From: Phyllobacterium sp. OV277
GTDB taxonomy: Bacteria; Pseudomonadota; Alphaproteobacteria; Rhizobiales; Rhizobiaceae
Reading direction: 5' to 3'
DNA length: 64,000 nucleotides
Assembly (NCBI RefSeq): GCF_900104355.1
Contig: NZ_FNIY01000006.1
Location: 124,001-188,000, forward strand
Shown here piece after piece: positions 10,244-18,431 of this stretch. The position numbers and the translations under genes were made by a program. How positions within the stretch are numbered: position 1 is the stretch's first letter; the number at the start of each line of letters is the position of its first letter. Below the pieces are notes generated by a model. It saw nothing but the letters and a program-made list of their open reading frames with translations. It ran no database searches and had not been told where the DNA came from.

Positions 10244-11257
10244 ATGCGTGCCGTTGCCTATTACGAACCACAGCCAATCACTGCGGATACATCCCTTGTC
10301 GATATTGATCTGCCCAAGCCCGAAGCAAAGGGGCGCGATCTTCTGGTCGAAGTGAAAGCCGTATCGGTCAATCCGGTGGATACGAAAATCCGTGCAGGTG
10401 TGAAGCCGGAAGCGGGCCAGCCCAAGGTCCTTGGCTGGGATGCTGCAGGCATTGTCACCGCCGTGGGACCGGATGTGCAGCACTTCAAAGTCGGTGATGA
10501 AGTATTCTATGCGGGCGCGGTGGATCGTTCGGGAACCAATGTCGAGTTTCATCTGATCGATGAGCGTATTGCCGGAAAGAAGCCGAAATCTCTCGATTTC
10601 AGTGCCGCCGCTGCTTTGCCACTGACATCCATTACAGCGTGGGAAATGCTGTTTGACCGCATGCAGATCAAAACCCCGGTTGTGGGTGCAACCAATGCCA
10701 TCCTTATTATTGGCGGTGCCGGTGGTGTCGGTTCCATTGCGGTCCAACTTGTCCGAAAACTGACCAACCTGACTGTCATAGCCACAGCTTCACGCCCGGA
10801 GACGAAGAAATGGGTTGAGGAGTTGGGTGCCCATCATGTGATTGACCACTCGAAGCCGATTGCCGCGCAGGTAGAAGCACTCGGCTTCGGTGCGCCCGCC
10901 TTTGTTTTTTCGACAACAAACTCCGATGATCATCGCATGGAGATTGCCACGCTGATAGCGCCGCAGGGCCGATTTGGACTGATCGATGATCCCATAACCT
11001 ATGACATCATGCCCTTTAAATGGAAAAGCATTTCCATCCATTGGGAAGTGATGTTCACGCGCTCGCGCTACAACACTGTCGATGTTGAGGAGCAGCACAA
11101 TCTGCTCAACAAGGTCTCGGAACTGGTCGATGCCGGTACAATCCGCACGACGCTTGCCGACGATCTCGGTAAGATTTCCGCAGCCAATCTGAAGAAGGCC
11201 CATGCCTTGATCGAAAGCGGACGTGCCCGCGGCAAGATCGTCCTGTCAGGTTTCTGA
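10244..11257 (+). CDS. Medium-chain NADPH:quinone oxidoreductase-like (zinc-type ADH family)
   Basis: A 337-residue member of the medium-chain dehydrogenase superfamily: GroES-like N-terminal domain (EVKAVSVNPVDTKIRAG, WDAAGIVTAVG) and a Rossmann domain with LIIGGAGGVGSIAVQL. No clear zinc ligands are visible, which favours quinone/enone reductase chemistry. I start it at the second ATG (10244), eight bases after GGAG; the ATG at 10238 is too close. It is divergent from an HxlR regulator, a common pairing for quinone stress genes. Confidence 0.87.
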   Translation: MRAVAYYEPQPITADTSLVDIDLPKPEAKGRDLLVEVKAVSVNPVDTKIRAGVKPEAGQPKVLGWDAAGIVTAVGPDVQHFKVGDEVFYAGAVDRSGTNVEFHLIDERIAGKKPKSLDFSAAAALPLTSITAWEMLFDRMQIKTPVVGATNAILIIGGAGGVGSIAVQLVRKLTNLTVIATASRPETKKWVEELGAHHVIDHSKPIAAQVEALGFGAPAFVFSTTNSDDHRMEIATLIAPQGRFGLIDDPITYDIMPFKWKSISIHWEVMFTRSRYNTVDVEEQHNLLNKVSELVDAGTIRTTLADDLGKISAANLKKAHALIESGRARGKIVLSGF

Positions 11258-11291
11258 GAGAAAGCGGGCAGGGTGCAACGCTCTGCCTGCT

Positions 11292-12536
11292 TCACCGCAC
11301 AAAGCGCAACCACCCGGTGCAGGTAACGGCAAGATAAATGCCACCGCAGATCAGCAGAAGATCGCTCGGACTGATGCTGTTGCTGACCATTGGGGCAACC
11401 AGCATGCCGAAAAGCATACCGACATGCGTGGTGACGATATAGGCGCGTGTTGCTGGTGCAATATCGGCAGATGGCAGCTGGGTCTGGCGCAGCGTCGCGA
11501 AAGCAACATCCTTGAACGGGCCGCCAAAGCCGGACAAACCCGATGCGAGAACAAACGTGCCGAGCCGCCAATGATCCGGCATGGGTGCAAGAGTGGCCAA
11601 AGCCATCAGCAGGATGCCAGTGCCAGTTGCGCATACGCCCATGAAAATCATGCGTGCCGGTTGCTCCGGCATGGCACGGTTGCCGACAATGAGATTGGCG
11701 ATGAGGTTGCTGACGCCGAATGCTGCAATGACAAGGCCGTAAAGCCCGAAGCCTGTCGTCAGCGATGCATCGAACTGGCTGGAGATGATCAACGGGACAG
11801 CAAGGAAGAATGCCACATACCATGCGCCGCCAATGAAGGCATTGCTGTCGAGCAGGAAGCCGAGCAGCGGCTCCCGGTGCATGGCGCGGTAGCCATATAG
11901 GAGGCTGGCGAAGGGGTGTTTTCGTTCAGTGCTGACGGGCGGAGCCGGTTGGGAGGTTGAGAGCGGCAAAGCTGTTATTGCGGCTGCAGACAGAAGAAAA
12001 CTCAGGGCATTGGCCGTGAAAAAGTGAATGGGCGCGATAATCGCCCCCGCAAGAGCAATCAGTCCGGGGCCAAGCAGCCGCGCCAGCCGGTTGGTCGCAT
12101 CAAGCAGCGCATTGGTTCCCGCCAGCAGCCCCGGCTCATTGATGATCAACTGCGGCAGGATGGTCTGAAGGGCGGGGAGAAATAAGGCTTCACCGGCTGC
12201 AAGAACAGCGACGGCAAGTGCCAGCACCCATGCATCCGGTTGGCCCTCGACCATCCAGACCACGACAACAAGCACAAGGGCAGCAAAGCGGCAAAGGTCT
12301 GCGCCGATCATCGTACGGCGACGATCCCATCCATCAGACATGGCACCACCGAAAAACAGGACGGCAAGGATAATGGCTGACTTGATCGCCGTGATGTAAC
12401 CGGCGGAAGGGCCGAAAATATCGACGGCGATCCAACTGAGCGCAATCGTATAGAGCTGATCGCCGATGGCGGACAGTGCGAGACCCGACCAGAGCAGACC
12501 GATCGAACGTCGGCGGAGCAGTGTGATGAATTGCAT
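11292..12536 (-). CDS. MFS transporter (multidrug-efflux-like)
   Basis: A protein of about 414 residues with 10-12 hydrophobic segments. It has MFS features: ALSWIAVDIFGPSAGYITAI in the first half and the loop GAMSDGWDRRRTMIGADLCRF between helices 2 and 3. It resembles the large MFS group that includes putative macrolide and drug exporters; the substrate is unknown. I use ATG 12536; TTG at 12563 would add nine residues. Neither has a strong ribosome site. It is followed on the same strand by nothing coupled, and upstream lies the CDF/ArsR unit. Confidence 0.82.
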   Translation of the reverse strand: MQFITLLRRRSIGLLWSGLALSAIGDQLYTIALSWIAVDIFGPSAGYITAIKSAIILAVLFFGGAMSDGWDRRRTMIGADLCRFAALVLVVVVWMVEGQPDAWVLALAVAVLAAGEALFLPALQTILPQLIINEPGLLAGTNALLDATNRLARLLGPGLIALAGAIIAPIHFFTANALSFLLSAAAITALPLSTSQPAPPVSTERKHPFASLLYGYRAMHREPLLGFLLDSNAFIGGAWYVAFFLAVPLIISSQFDASLTTGFGLYGLVIAAFGVSNLIANLIVGNRAMPEQPARMIFMGVCATGTGILLMALATLAPMPDHWRLGTFVLASGLSGFGGPFKDVAFATLRQTQLPSADIAPATRAYIVTTHVGMLFGMLVAPMVSNSISPSDLLLICGGIYLAVTCTGWLRFVR

Positions 12537-12630
12537 TGGCGAAACGTGCTTGCGGAGGAACAATTCCGCCAGACTAATGCAAAACTTTTATGGCCGATAT
12601 GACAATGCTGCCGGATTTTGTCAGTAGTCT

Positions 12631-12933
12631 TTAGTCGTCCTCGCGCACATGGTGCGCCATATCCGCGAGCATCCCGCTGACATGCTTGTCTGACAATTCA
12701 TAGAAAATCTGCTTGGCAAGCCGGTTGCCGCGCACGAGGCGGGCACCGCGCAACAACCTTAAATGATGGCTGACGAGCGATTGAGACAGCTGCAGGCTTT
12801 CCGCGATATCGCCCACGGATCGCGGCGCTTCAAGACAGAAGAACAGGATGCGCAAGCGGGTGGGATCGCCAAGCAGTCTGAAAGTTTCGGCAAGTGTGGC
12901 GGTGTCGGAATCCGAGGGCAGATCGAGGGGCAT
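12631..12933 (-). CDS. ArsR/SmtB family metal-sensing repressor
   Basis: A 100-residue winged-helix protein: RLLGDPTRLRILFFCLEAPRSVGDIAESLQLSQSLVSHHLRLLRGARLV, the recognition-helix pattern of ArsR/SmtB. The C-terminal helix has spaced acidic residues and histidines (DKHVSGMLADMAHH), a layout like the alpha-5 zinc site of SmtB/CzrA. The start ATG overlaps the CDF stop in TGATG, so repressor and exporter are translationally coupled. It probably represses its own operon at the palindrome at 13962-14003. Confidence 0.88.
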   Translation of the reverse strand: MPLDLPSDSDTATLAETFRLLGDPTRLRILFFCLEAPRSVGDIAESLQLSQSLVSHHLRLLRGARLVRGNRLAKQIFYELSDKHVSGMLADMAHHVREDD

Positions 12934-13940
12934 CAATGTTTGTGCCCCGCATGATCGTGGTTATGATTGGCATGATCGCCTGTCTCGCTGTGATCTGCGT
13001 GATCGTGATCCGTATGTTCCCCGGGCTTTTCGCCCATGGTGCAGTCATCGCTTGGGCTGTCAGGCCAGTCGATGGCAATGGTTGCATGCTGAATATCAAA
13101 GCGCTTGGCCAGTTCCGCTTCGACCGCTTTCACAAGAAGGCGCGGATCGGTTCCATCCTTTGGCTGGACATGCAGGGTGGCAAGAGCCTTGCCTGACGTG
13201 ATGAGCCAGACATGCACATGTCGCACGGCGGCAAGTCCGGTGACAGCGCTCATCAGATAGTTCTGGATTTCCTCCGGCTTTGCATTCTCCGGTGCGCCTT
13301 CCAGCAGGATATGCAGCGAATTGCGCAACAGGGCCCAGGCGCTGCGCAGGATCAACACGGAAACCAGAATGGAGAGAATTGGATCGATTGGCGTCCAGCC
13401 GGTAAAATAGATGATGATGGCGGCACTGATGGCACCGACGGAACCCAGAAGATCACCCATCACATGCAGCACGGCGCCTTTGATGTTGACGTGTTCCTTG
13501 TCGCCGCGGGTCAGAATCCAGAACACCAGCATATTGATGAGCAGCCCGATTATGGCCACGAGGAACATTGGGCCAGCCAGAATCTCGCCGGGTGTGCGGA
13601 AGCGGTCGATAGCTTCGATGGCGATCCAGATAACAATGGCAAAAAGTGCAATCGCATTGACAAGACCTGCGATCACTTCAAAGCGCAGATAGCCAAAGGT
13701 GCGGCTTTGATCCGCAGCACGCTGGCCAAAATGAAACGCCGCATAGGACAGGGCAAGCGCACCCGCATCCGTCAGCATATGCCCGGCATCGGCAATCAGA
13801 GCCAGCGAACCGGACATCAGCCCGCCAATCACCTCAACGACCATGTAGGTAAAAGTAATGATAAAGGCGATCAGCACCTTGCGCTGATTGTCGTTGGTTA
13901 TCTTGGGCGCGTGGTCGTGACCCTCATGCGATTGGGACAT
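12933..13940 (-). CDS. Cation diffusion facilitator metal exporter (CzcD/ZitB-like)
   Basis: Exports zinc or related divalent metals from the cytoplasm in exchange for protons. The 335-residue protein has six membrane segments, the transport-site motif DAGHMLTDAG near residue 50, a second half-site region, and a cytoplasmic C-terminal domain. Both ends are His-rich (SHEGHDHAP at the start; repeated DHxxH near the end), typical of zinc transporters. It is the first gene of a two-gene operon with the ArsR repressor. The start at 13940 (MSQSHEG) is supported by homology. Metal specificity is inferred. Confidence 0.92.
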   Translation of the reverse strand: MSQSHEGHDHAPKITNDNQRKVLIAFIITFTYMVVEVIGGLMSGSLALIADAGHMLTDAGALALSYAAFHFGQRAADQSRTFGYLRFEVIAGLVNAIALFAIVIWIAIEAIDRFRTPGEILAGPMFLVAIIGLLINMLVFWILTRGDKEHVNIKGAVLHVMGDLLGSVGAISAAIIIYFTGWTPIDPILSILVSVLILRSAWALLRNSLHILLEGAPENAKPEEIQNYLMSAVTGLAAVRHVHVWLITSGKALATLHVQPKDGTDPRLLVKAVEAELAKRFDIQHATIAIDWPDSPSDDCTMGEKPGEHTDHDHADHSETGDHANHNHDHAGHKH

Positions 13941-13961
13941 GGTTCTGGCTCGTCTGGTTGA

Positions 13962-14003
13962 TGACAACAAACATATAAATACATATTCATATGTTTGTTG
14001 TCA
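13962..14003. promoter_or_regulatory. 15-bp perfect palindrome over the CDF/ArsR promoter
   Basis: Arms TGACAACAAACATAT (13962-13976) and its exact reverse complement (13989-14003) with a 12-base spacer. On the minus strand TTGACA (14004-13999) and TATTTA (13981-13976) are 17 bases apart, a good sigma-70 promoter, so the palindrome covers both the -35 and -10 boxes. This is the expected binding site for the ArsR-type repressor encoded by the operon. Confidence 0.8.
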
Positions 14004-14074
14004 ATCGCTCGTGCCGAACGCCATTTTATTCTGTCCACCGGGCGCTTGCCCGGTGGATTCTTCGGAAGGTGAGA

Positions 14075-14779
14075 TCAGGCGGCAAGCCGTGTTCCAACCT
14101 CGTCCAGTGTCACATGGCCAAGGAACTTACCGCTTGTCGCAGCGGGGTTCTCGTCCTCGATGGCATGAGCAAAGATCACAGCCTTGTCGGCTTCTAACGT
14201 CTGTAGATAGCGGTAAAGATCAGGGTAATCAGCCTTGATGTTGAACAGGCCAAGATCTTCGCCCCAACGGGCAATGCCGATCAGATAGGCATCGGCAATT
14301 GTCCTGTTGTCACCGACCAGCCAATCCTTGCCTTGCAGATGAGACTGTAGATAAGCGTAACCTGCTGCTGCCTTCTCCTTTGCCAGATCACGCAACATTT
14401 TGATCGCCGGATCACCTTCCTGCAATTTGTAGGCGGCCCAGGCCGGGGCAAAGGCCGAATGAAAGCTGGTGTGCAGATAGGCCAGCATCTGGTTGAGTTT
14501 GTCATAGGCCTCTGTGCCTTGGGCAAAGCCCAGTTTCTTGTACAAATCCCGTCCGGCAATGTTCTGGAGAATGGCAAGGCTTTCGCTAAGGCTCGCGCCA
14601 TTTTCCAGTAGCAGCGTCGGTGTCTGGTGCATGGTGTTCACGCGCCGATAGACGTCACTCTTCGATTTTGCCAGCATGTCGATGCGGGCGAGGCGATAGG
14701 GTTGGCCAAGCCATTCCAGTGCAACAATCGATCCGAAAGAACAGCCATGCGGCACGCCGTAAAACAATACAGGTTCCAT
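14075..14779 (-). CDS. Glutathione S-transferase family protein
   Basis: A 234-residue protein with the two-domain GST layout: N-terminal FYGVPHGCSFGSIVALEWLGQPYRLARIDM, the glutathione-binding TPTLLLENGASLSESLAIL, and a helical C-terminal domain with the GST-C motif DWLVGDNRTIADAYL. The ATG at 14779 has GAGG about eight bases upstream (another ATG two codons earlier is too close). It is divergent from an HxlR regulator with a clear dyad between them. The substrate is unknown. Confidence 0.87.
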   Translation of the reverse strand: MEPVLFYGVPHGCSFGSIVALEWLGQPYRLARIDMLAKSKSDVYRRVNTMHQTPTLLLENGASLSESLAILQNIAGRDLYKKLGFAQGTEAYDKLNQMLAYLHTSFHSAFAPAWAAYKLQEGDPAIKMLRDLAKEKAAAGYAYLQSHLQGKDWLVGDNRTIADAYLIGIARWGEDLGLFNIKADYPDLYRYLQTLEADKAVIFAHAIEDENPAATSGKFLGHVTLDEVGTRLAA

Positions 14780-14866
14780 TTTCATTTCCTCATTTTTGAA
14801 TGTCTGACCGCGGTGAAATGCAAGATGGCAATGCCGGTAACTATTGTAAAGAAGGCACAAAAATGT

Positions 14867-14895
14867 AATGTTGGTACATATTTTATACCAACATT
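14867..14895. promoter_or_regulatory. Candidate HxlR operator, 10-bp perfect inverted repeat
   Basis: AATGTTGGTA (14867-14876) and TACCAACATT (14886-14895) separated by 9 bases. It lies just before the HxlR gene and in the GST promoter region, the expected place for an autoregulatory site. Confidence 0.65.
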
Positions 14896-14897
14896 CG

Positions 14898-15248
14898 ATG
14901 ATGGTGCCGACGATGAAAGATCTGGTTTCCAAATGCCCCGTGGAAAATGCCATGCTGGCGCTGGGCGGGCGCTGGCGCATCCTTCTTATCTATTATCTGC
15001 TTGAAGGAACGAAACGTTTCAGCGATCTGCGCCGCGACATGCCAAAGATTTCGCAACGCATGCTGACACTTGACCTGCGTGCTCTTGAAGAGGCTGGCTA
15101 CGTCACGCGCACGGTCTTTCCGCAAGTTCCGGTGCGCGTCGAGTACAGCCTGACGGAAGAAGGGCAACGTTTGAGGACATTGGTTGATGTGCTCAGCGAA
15201 TGCGGCACCCGTCTTGCAAGTCGCGGTTTGGACTTGGCGGCCGCCTGA
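14898..15248 (+). CDS. HxlR family winged-helix transcriptional regulator
   Basis: A regulator of about 116 residues: SKCPVENAMLALGGRWRILLIYYLLEGTKRFSDLRRDMPKISQRMLTLDLRALEEAGYVTR and PVRVEYSLTEEGQRL, the full HxlR pattern with the N-terminal cysteine. The start is uncertain: ATGs at 14868, 14898, 14901 and 14913 are in frame and none has a clear ribosome site. I prefer 14898 because 14868 lies inside the operator-like repeat. It probably controls the divergent glutathione transferase. Confidence 0.85.
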   Translation: MMVPTMKDLVSKCPVENAMLALGGRWRILLIYYLLEGTKRFSDLRRDMPKISQRMLTLDLRALEEAGYVTRTVFPQVPVRVEYSLTEEGQRLRTLVDVLSECGTRLASRGLDLAAA

Positions 15249-15344
15249 TCCCTGTCATTCCAACGACAATCACAGGTGACACGATTGCCGCTATCGGCTA
15301 AGCGATGCCATCTTAGTTCGCTCCGGCAATCTGAAAGGATCGGC

Positions 15345-16202
15345 ATGACCGACATGCTACATTTGCAGCGTCTCGATGCGCTCAAGGACCGTTATGATGT
15401 TCTCCTGTGCGACGTCTGGGGTGTTCTGCACAATGGCATTGATTCTTTTGCCGCAGCTTCCAGCGCCTTGCAGCGCGCGCGTGAAAACGGCCAGACTGTC
15501 GTTCTGATCACCAATGCACCACGCCCCTTTGCCGGTGTTGCCCAGCAGATCGAAATGCTTGGTGTACCGAAATCCGCCTATGACCGCATTGTCACATCAG
15601 GTGATGTGACGCGCGAGTTGATCCGCAATGCACCGCGCCGCGTGTTTCATCTGGGGCCGGAGCGCGATGAGACGCTTTATGAGGGGCTTGATGTCGAGCT
15701 TACCGAAGAGCGCGAAGCGGATGTTGTTGTCTGCACCGGCTTTTTCGATGATGATTCCGAAGGTCCCGAGGATTATGTGGATATGCTCACGCGTTTTCGC
15801 TCGCGCAATCTGCCTTTCATCTGCGCCAACCCGGATATCGTTGTAGAGCGCGGCGATCGGTTGATCTGGTGTGCGGGCGCTTTGGCGCGCGATTATGGCC
15901 AGCTTGGCGGGCGTACCTTGATTGCCGGAAAGCCGCATCGCCCCATTTACGAGGCAGCAATCGCCGCTGCCGAAGTCGTGCGCGGCAAGCCTGTTGATCT
16001 CACACGCGTGCTTGCTATTGGCGATGGCATGCTCACAGATGTGAAAGGTGCTGATCTCTTCGGGATCGACGTGCTCTATATTTCCGGCGGCATTCACGCT
16101 GGCGATTATGTGATGGGCGGCATATTTGATCTGGAAAAGCTGCTCGCCTTTCTCAAAAAGCATGGCAGCAATCCCGTTGCCACCATGCCGGCTCTCGCCT
16201 GA
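15345..16202 (+). CDS. HAD-superfamily class IIA hydrolase (TIGR01459 type)
   Basis: A 285-residue NagD-like phosphatase. Motif I is CDVWGVLHNG: the nucleophile aspartate is followed by V-W rather than the usual x-D, as is typical for this alphaproteobacterial subfamily. Motif II is ITNAPR, and motif III/IV includes IAGKPHRPIYEAA and LAIGDGMLTDVKGA. The physiological substrate is not known. The start at 15345 has AAAGGA upstream. It precedes ribF by 12 bases, so it is likely co-transcribed, and a role in flavin or phosphate metabolism is possible but unproven. Confidence 0.88.
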   Translation: MTDMLHLQRLDALKDRYDVLLCDVWGVLHNGIDSFAAASSALQRARENGQTVVLITNAPRPFAGVAQQIEMLGVPKSAYDRIVTSGDVTRELIRNAPRRVFHLGPERDETLYEGLDVELTEEREADVVVCTGFFDDDSEGPEDYVDMLTRFRSRNLPFICANPDIVVERGDRLIWCAGALARDYGQLGGRTLIAGKPHRPIYEAAIAAAEVVRGKPVDLTRVLAIGDGMLTDVKGADLFGIDVLYISGGIHAGDYVMGGIFDLEKLLAFLKKHGSNPVATMPALA

Positions 16203-16214
16203 GGTAAATGCATC

Positions 16215-17195
16215 ATGCCGATTCTACGCCTGACAGACCCTTCTCATCTGCCGGAGCATCTGAGGGGTGCGGTGGTGGCGATCGGTAATTTTGATGGTGT
16301 GCATCGTGGTCATCAGGCTGTTCTGGGCCGGGCGCTCGATGCCGCTCATGCGGCGGGAAAGCCTTCGCTGGTTCTGACCTTTGAACCGCATCCGCGTAGT
16401 GTTTTTGTGCCAGATCAGCCGGTGGACCGGCTGACGCCCGCCGCTGAAAAAGCCTCCATACTGGAAGCCCTCGGATTTGATGCGGTGGTGGAATGTCACT
16501 TCACCCGTGATTTCTCGCAGCTTACCGCCGATGTGTTTGTCGACGAAATCCTTGTTGCCGGTCTTGGTGCCAGCCGCATTGTTGCAGGCTTTGATTTTCA
16601 CTTCGGCAAAGGTCGTCAGGGCGGCCCGGCCTTTCTCATGGATGCCGGGGAAAAGCGCGGCTTTCAGGTGACACTCGTTGATGCCTTCCGCGATGAAGGC
16701 GGGCAGGCGATTTCATCCAGTCGCATTCGCGAACTTCTGGGCGCAGGTGAAATTGTCGAAGCGTCAGGGCTTCTTGGATATCGCCACCGGATTAGGGCTG
16801 AGGTAATCCATGGCAAAGAGCTTGGCCGGACAATCGGCTTTCCCACTGCCAATATGGTTCTGCCTCCCGAGACGCATTTGAAGGAGGGCATTTATGCCGT
16901 GCGGTTTCGGCGTGCTGATGGGACGCTTTATGACGGTGTGGCGAGTTTTGGCCGCAGACCGACCGTTGATACGGATGGCGAGCCGTTGCTTGAAACCTAT
17001 GTGTTTGATTTCACGGGTGATCTCTATGGTGAAATCTGCGAGGTTTCATTTTTCTCCTATCTGCGCGGCGAAGAAAAGTTTGATGGACTTGAGCCGATGA
17101 TGCAGCAGATCAGACGCGATGAGGAAGAGGCGCGTAGCCTGTTGCAGGGTGTCAAGCCGCTGTCCCCACTGGATGACACGCTTAACTTTCAATGA
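16215..17195 (+). CDS. ribF: Bifunctional riboflavin kinase / FAD synthetase RibF
   Basis: Phosphorylates riboflavin to FMN and adenylates FMN to FAD. The 326-residue protein has the N-terminal FAD-synthetase nucleotidyltransferase domain (AIGNFDGVHRGHQAVL near residues 22-37, SSSRIRELL) and the C-terminal flavokinase domain with the signature GRTIGFPTANM. The length is normal. It follows a HAD phosphatase gene and precedes mipA and ileS; the ribF-ileS neighbourhood is common in Proteobacteria. Confidence 0.96.
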   Translation: MPILRLTDPSHLPEHLRGAVVAIGNFDGVHRGHQAVLGRALDAAHAAGKPSLVLTFEPHPRSVFVPDQPVDRLTPAAEKASILEALGFDAVVECHFTRDFSQLTADVFVDEILVAGLGASRIVAGFDFHFGKGRQGGPAFLMDAGEKRGFQVTLVDAFRDEGGQAISSSRIRELLGAGEIVEASGLLGYRHRIRAEVIHGKELGRTIGFPTANMVLPPETHLKEGIYAVRFRRADGTLYDGVASFGRRPTVDTDGEPLLETYVFDFTGDLYGEICEVSFFSYLRGEEKFDGLEPMMQQIRRDEEEARSLLQGVKPLSPLDDTLNFQ

Positions 17196-17300
17196 AACGG
17201 TAAATTGTTTACCATAAGAATAAATCCAATTTTATCTATCTTTGGGTAGCGTCAATTTCAAATCTGCCGCCCTCCCAGGCGAAATTGTTGGAGTGACTTC

Positions 17301-18149
17301 ATGCATATTCGTTTCATCGCTGCTCTTTCGGGCGCCCTTGTTCTTGCCGGTGTCGCCCCAGGTTCTGCCGATGAATATTATTCGGACGGACAGCAGACAC
17401 AGACCGCTGCGGCCCCGCGCCAGCATTGGTGGTCCGGTGACTGGTATCTGACACTCGGCGCAAAAGGGTTCATCGCTCCGCGTTATGAAGGTGCGAAGGA
17501 TTATCTTCTGCGGGCTGCGCCGGTTATTTCTCTTGGACGCGCCGGACCTGCCGCACGTTTCAGCTCTTTGAATGACAACGCATCGATCGGCCTCATCGAT
17601 ACCGGTGTTTTCCGCACCGGTATCACCGGCAAGCTGCTCACCGGACGTGACAGTGGCGATGCTCACCTCAAAGGTGTGCATGATGTCGACTGGGGTGTTG
17701 AACTCGGTGGCTTTGCCGAATTCTACCCAACTGACAATATTCGTGGCCGCGTTGAAGTACGCCGGGGTATCGGTTCGCATGATGGTGTCGTTGCTGACTT
17801 TGCTATCGATGCCTTCACGGATCTGACGCCGACGGTCCGCGTTTCCGCCGGTCCCCGCGCCACGCTCGCCTCGAAAGATTACTTTCAGCAGTATTACGGG
17901 GTAAATCCGACAGAAGCCGCCGCATCCGGCCTGTCCAGCTACAAGCCCAGCGGCGGTGGTTTGAAATCGCTTGGCGTTGGCGGTCAGATCACGTGGAAAA
18001 CCACTGAAAAGATCGAAACCAGTGCCTATGCGGAATATAGCCGCCTGATGGGCCCGGCATCGGATTCCAGCATCGTCAAGGAGCGCGGTTCAGCCAATCA
18101 GGCCACCTTCGGGCTTCAGGCAACCTACCGTTTCGATTTCGGCCTTTGA
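17301..18149 (+). CDS. MipA/OmpV family outer-membrane protein
   Basis: A 282-residue protein with a Sec signal peptide (cleavage near residue 23, ...PGSADEYY) and a beta-barrel body with alternating hydrophobic strands, ending in TFGLQATYRFDFGL, an outer-membrane C-terminal strand closing near an aromatic residue. MipA/OmpV proteins are outer-membrane proteins; some scaffold murein hydrolases. GGAG lies before the ATG. A terminator follows at 18162-18191. It sits between ribF and ileS but has its own upstream gap of about 105 bases. Confidence 0.85.
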   Translation: MHIRFIAALSGALVLAGVAPGSADEYYSDGQQTQTAAAPRQHWWSGDWYLTLGAKGFIAPRYEGAKDYLLRAAPVISLGRAGPAARFSSLNDNASIGLIDTGVFRTGITGKLLTGRDSGDAHLKGVHDVDWGVELGGFAEFYPTDNIRGRVEVRRGIGSHDGVVADFAIDAFTDLTPTVRVSAGPRATLASKDYFQQYYGVNPTEAAASGLSSYKPSGGGLKSLGVGGQITWKTTEKIETSAYAEYSRLMGPASDSSIVKERGSANQATFGLQATYRFDFGL

Positions 18150-18161
18150 TGCCAATATGGC

Positions 18162-18191
18162 GCTGACGCGAAGTTTATTGCGTCAGCCCCT
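18162..18191 (+). terminator. Probable terminator of mipA
   Basis: GCTGACGC (18162-18169), 10-base loop, GCGTCAGC (18180-18187), followed by CCCTTTATT. The T-tract is interrupted, so it may be a weak terminator. Confidence 0.6.
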
Positions 18192-18431
18192 TTATTCTGG
18201 AAGCAGTGATTGCTAAAAGCGCGCTCATGAAAACTGTTTCCTGGACGCTTGCGCGCTCCATACCACTTCAGACACCACGAATTACTGGCCCGGCCTTCCG
18301 GTTTGCCTGAAGCCTAGGCTTGCGGGTGCGGAAGGTCCGGGTTTTCCGGATGCGCCATTGCGCTCTTTTTTGATTTTCGTCACATCCTAGCCTGCTGCGA
18401 TCACGCGCGGGCCTGTTCACAAGCTGGAAAA
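18188..18431 (+). other. Structured gap upstream of ileS, no gene
   Basis: I see no coding frame here. It contains an inverted repeat CCGGCCTTCCG (18290-18300) with CGGAAGGtCCGG (18329-18340), and in its loop the 12-base palindrome AAGCCTAGGCTT (18310-18321). This could fold in an ileS leader RNA, but no known riboswitch or T-box pattern is recognisable. Confidence 0.4.
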
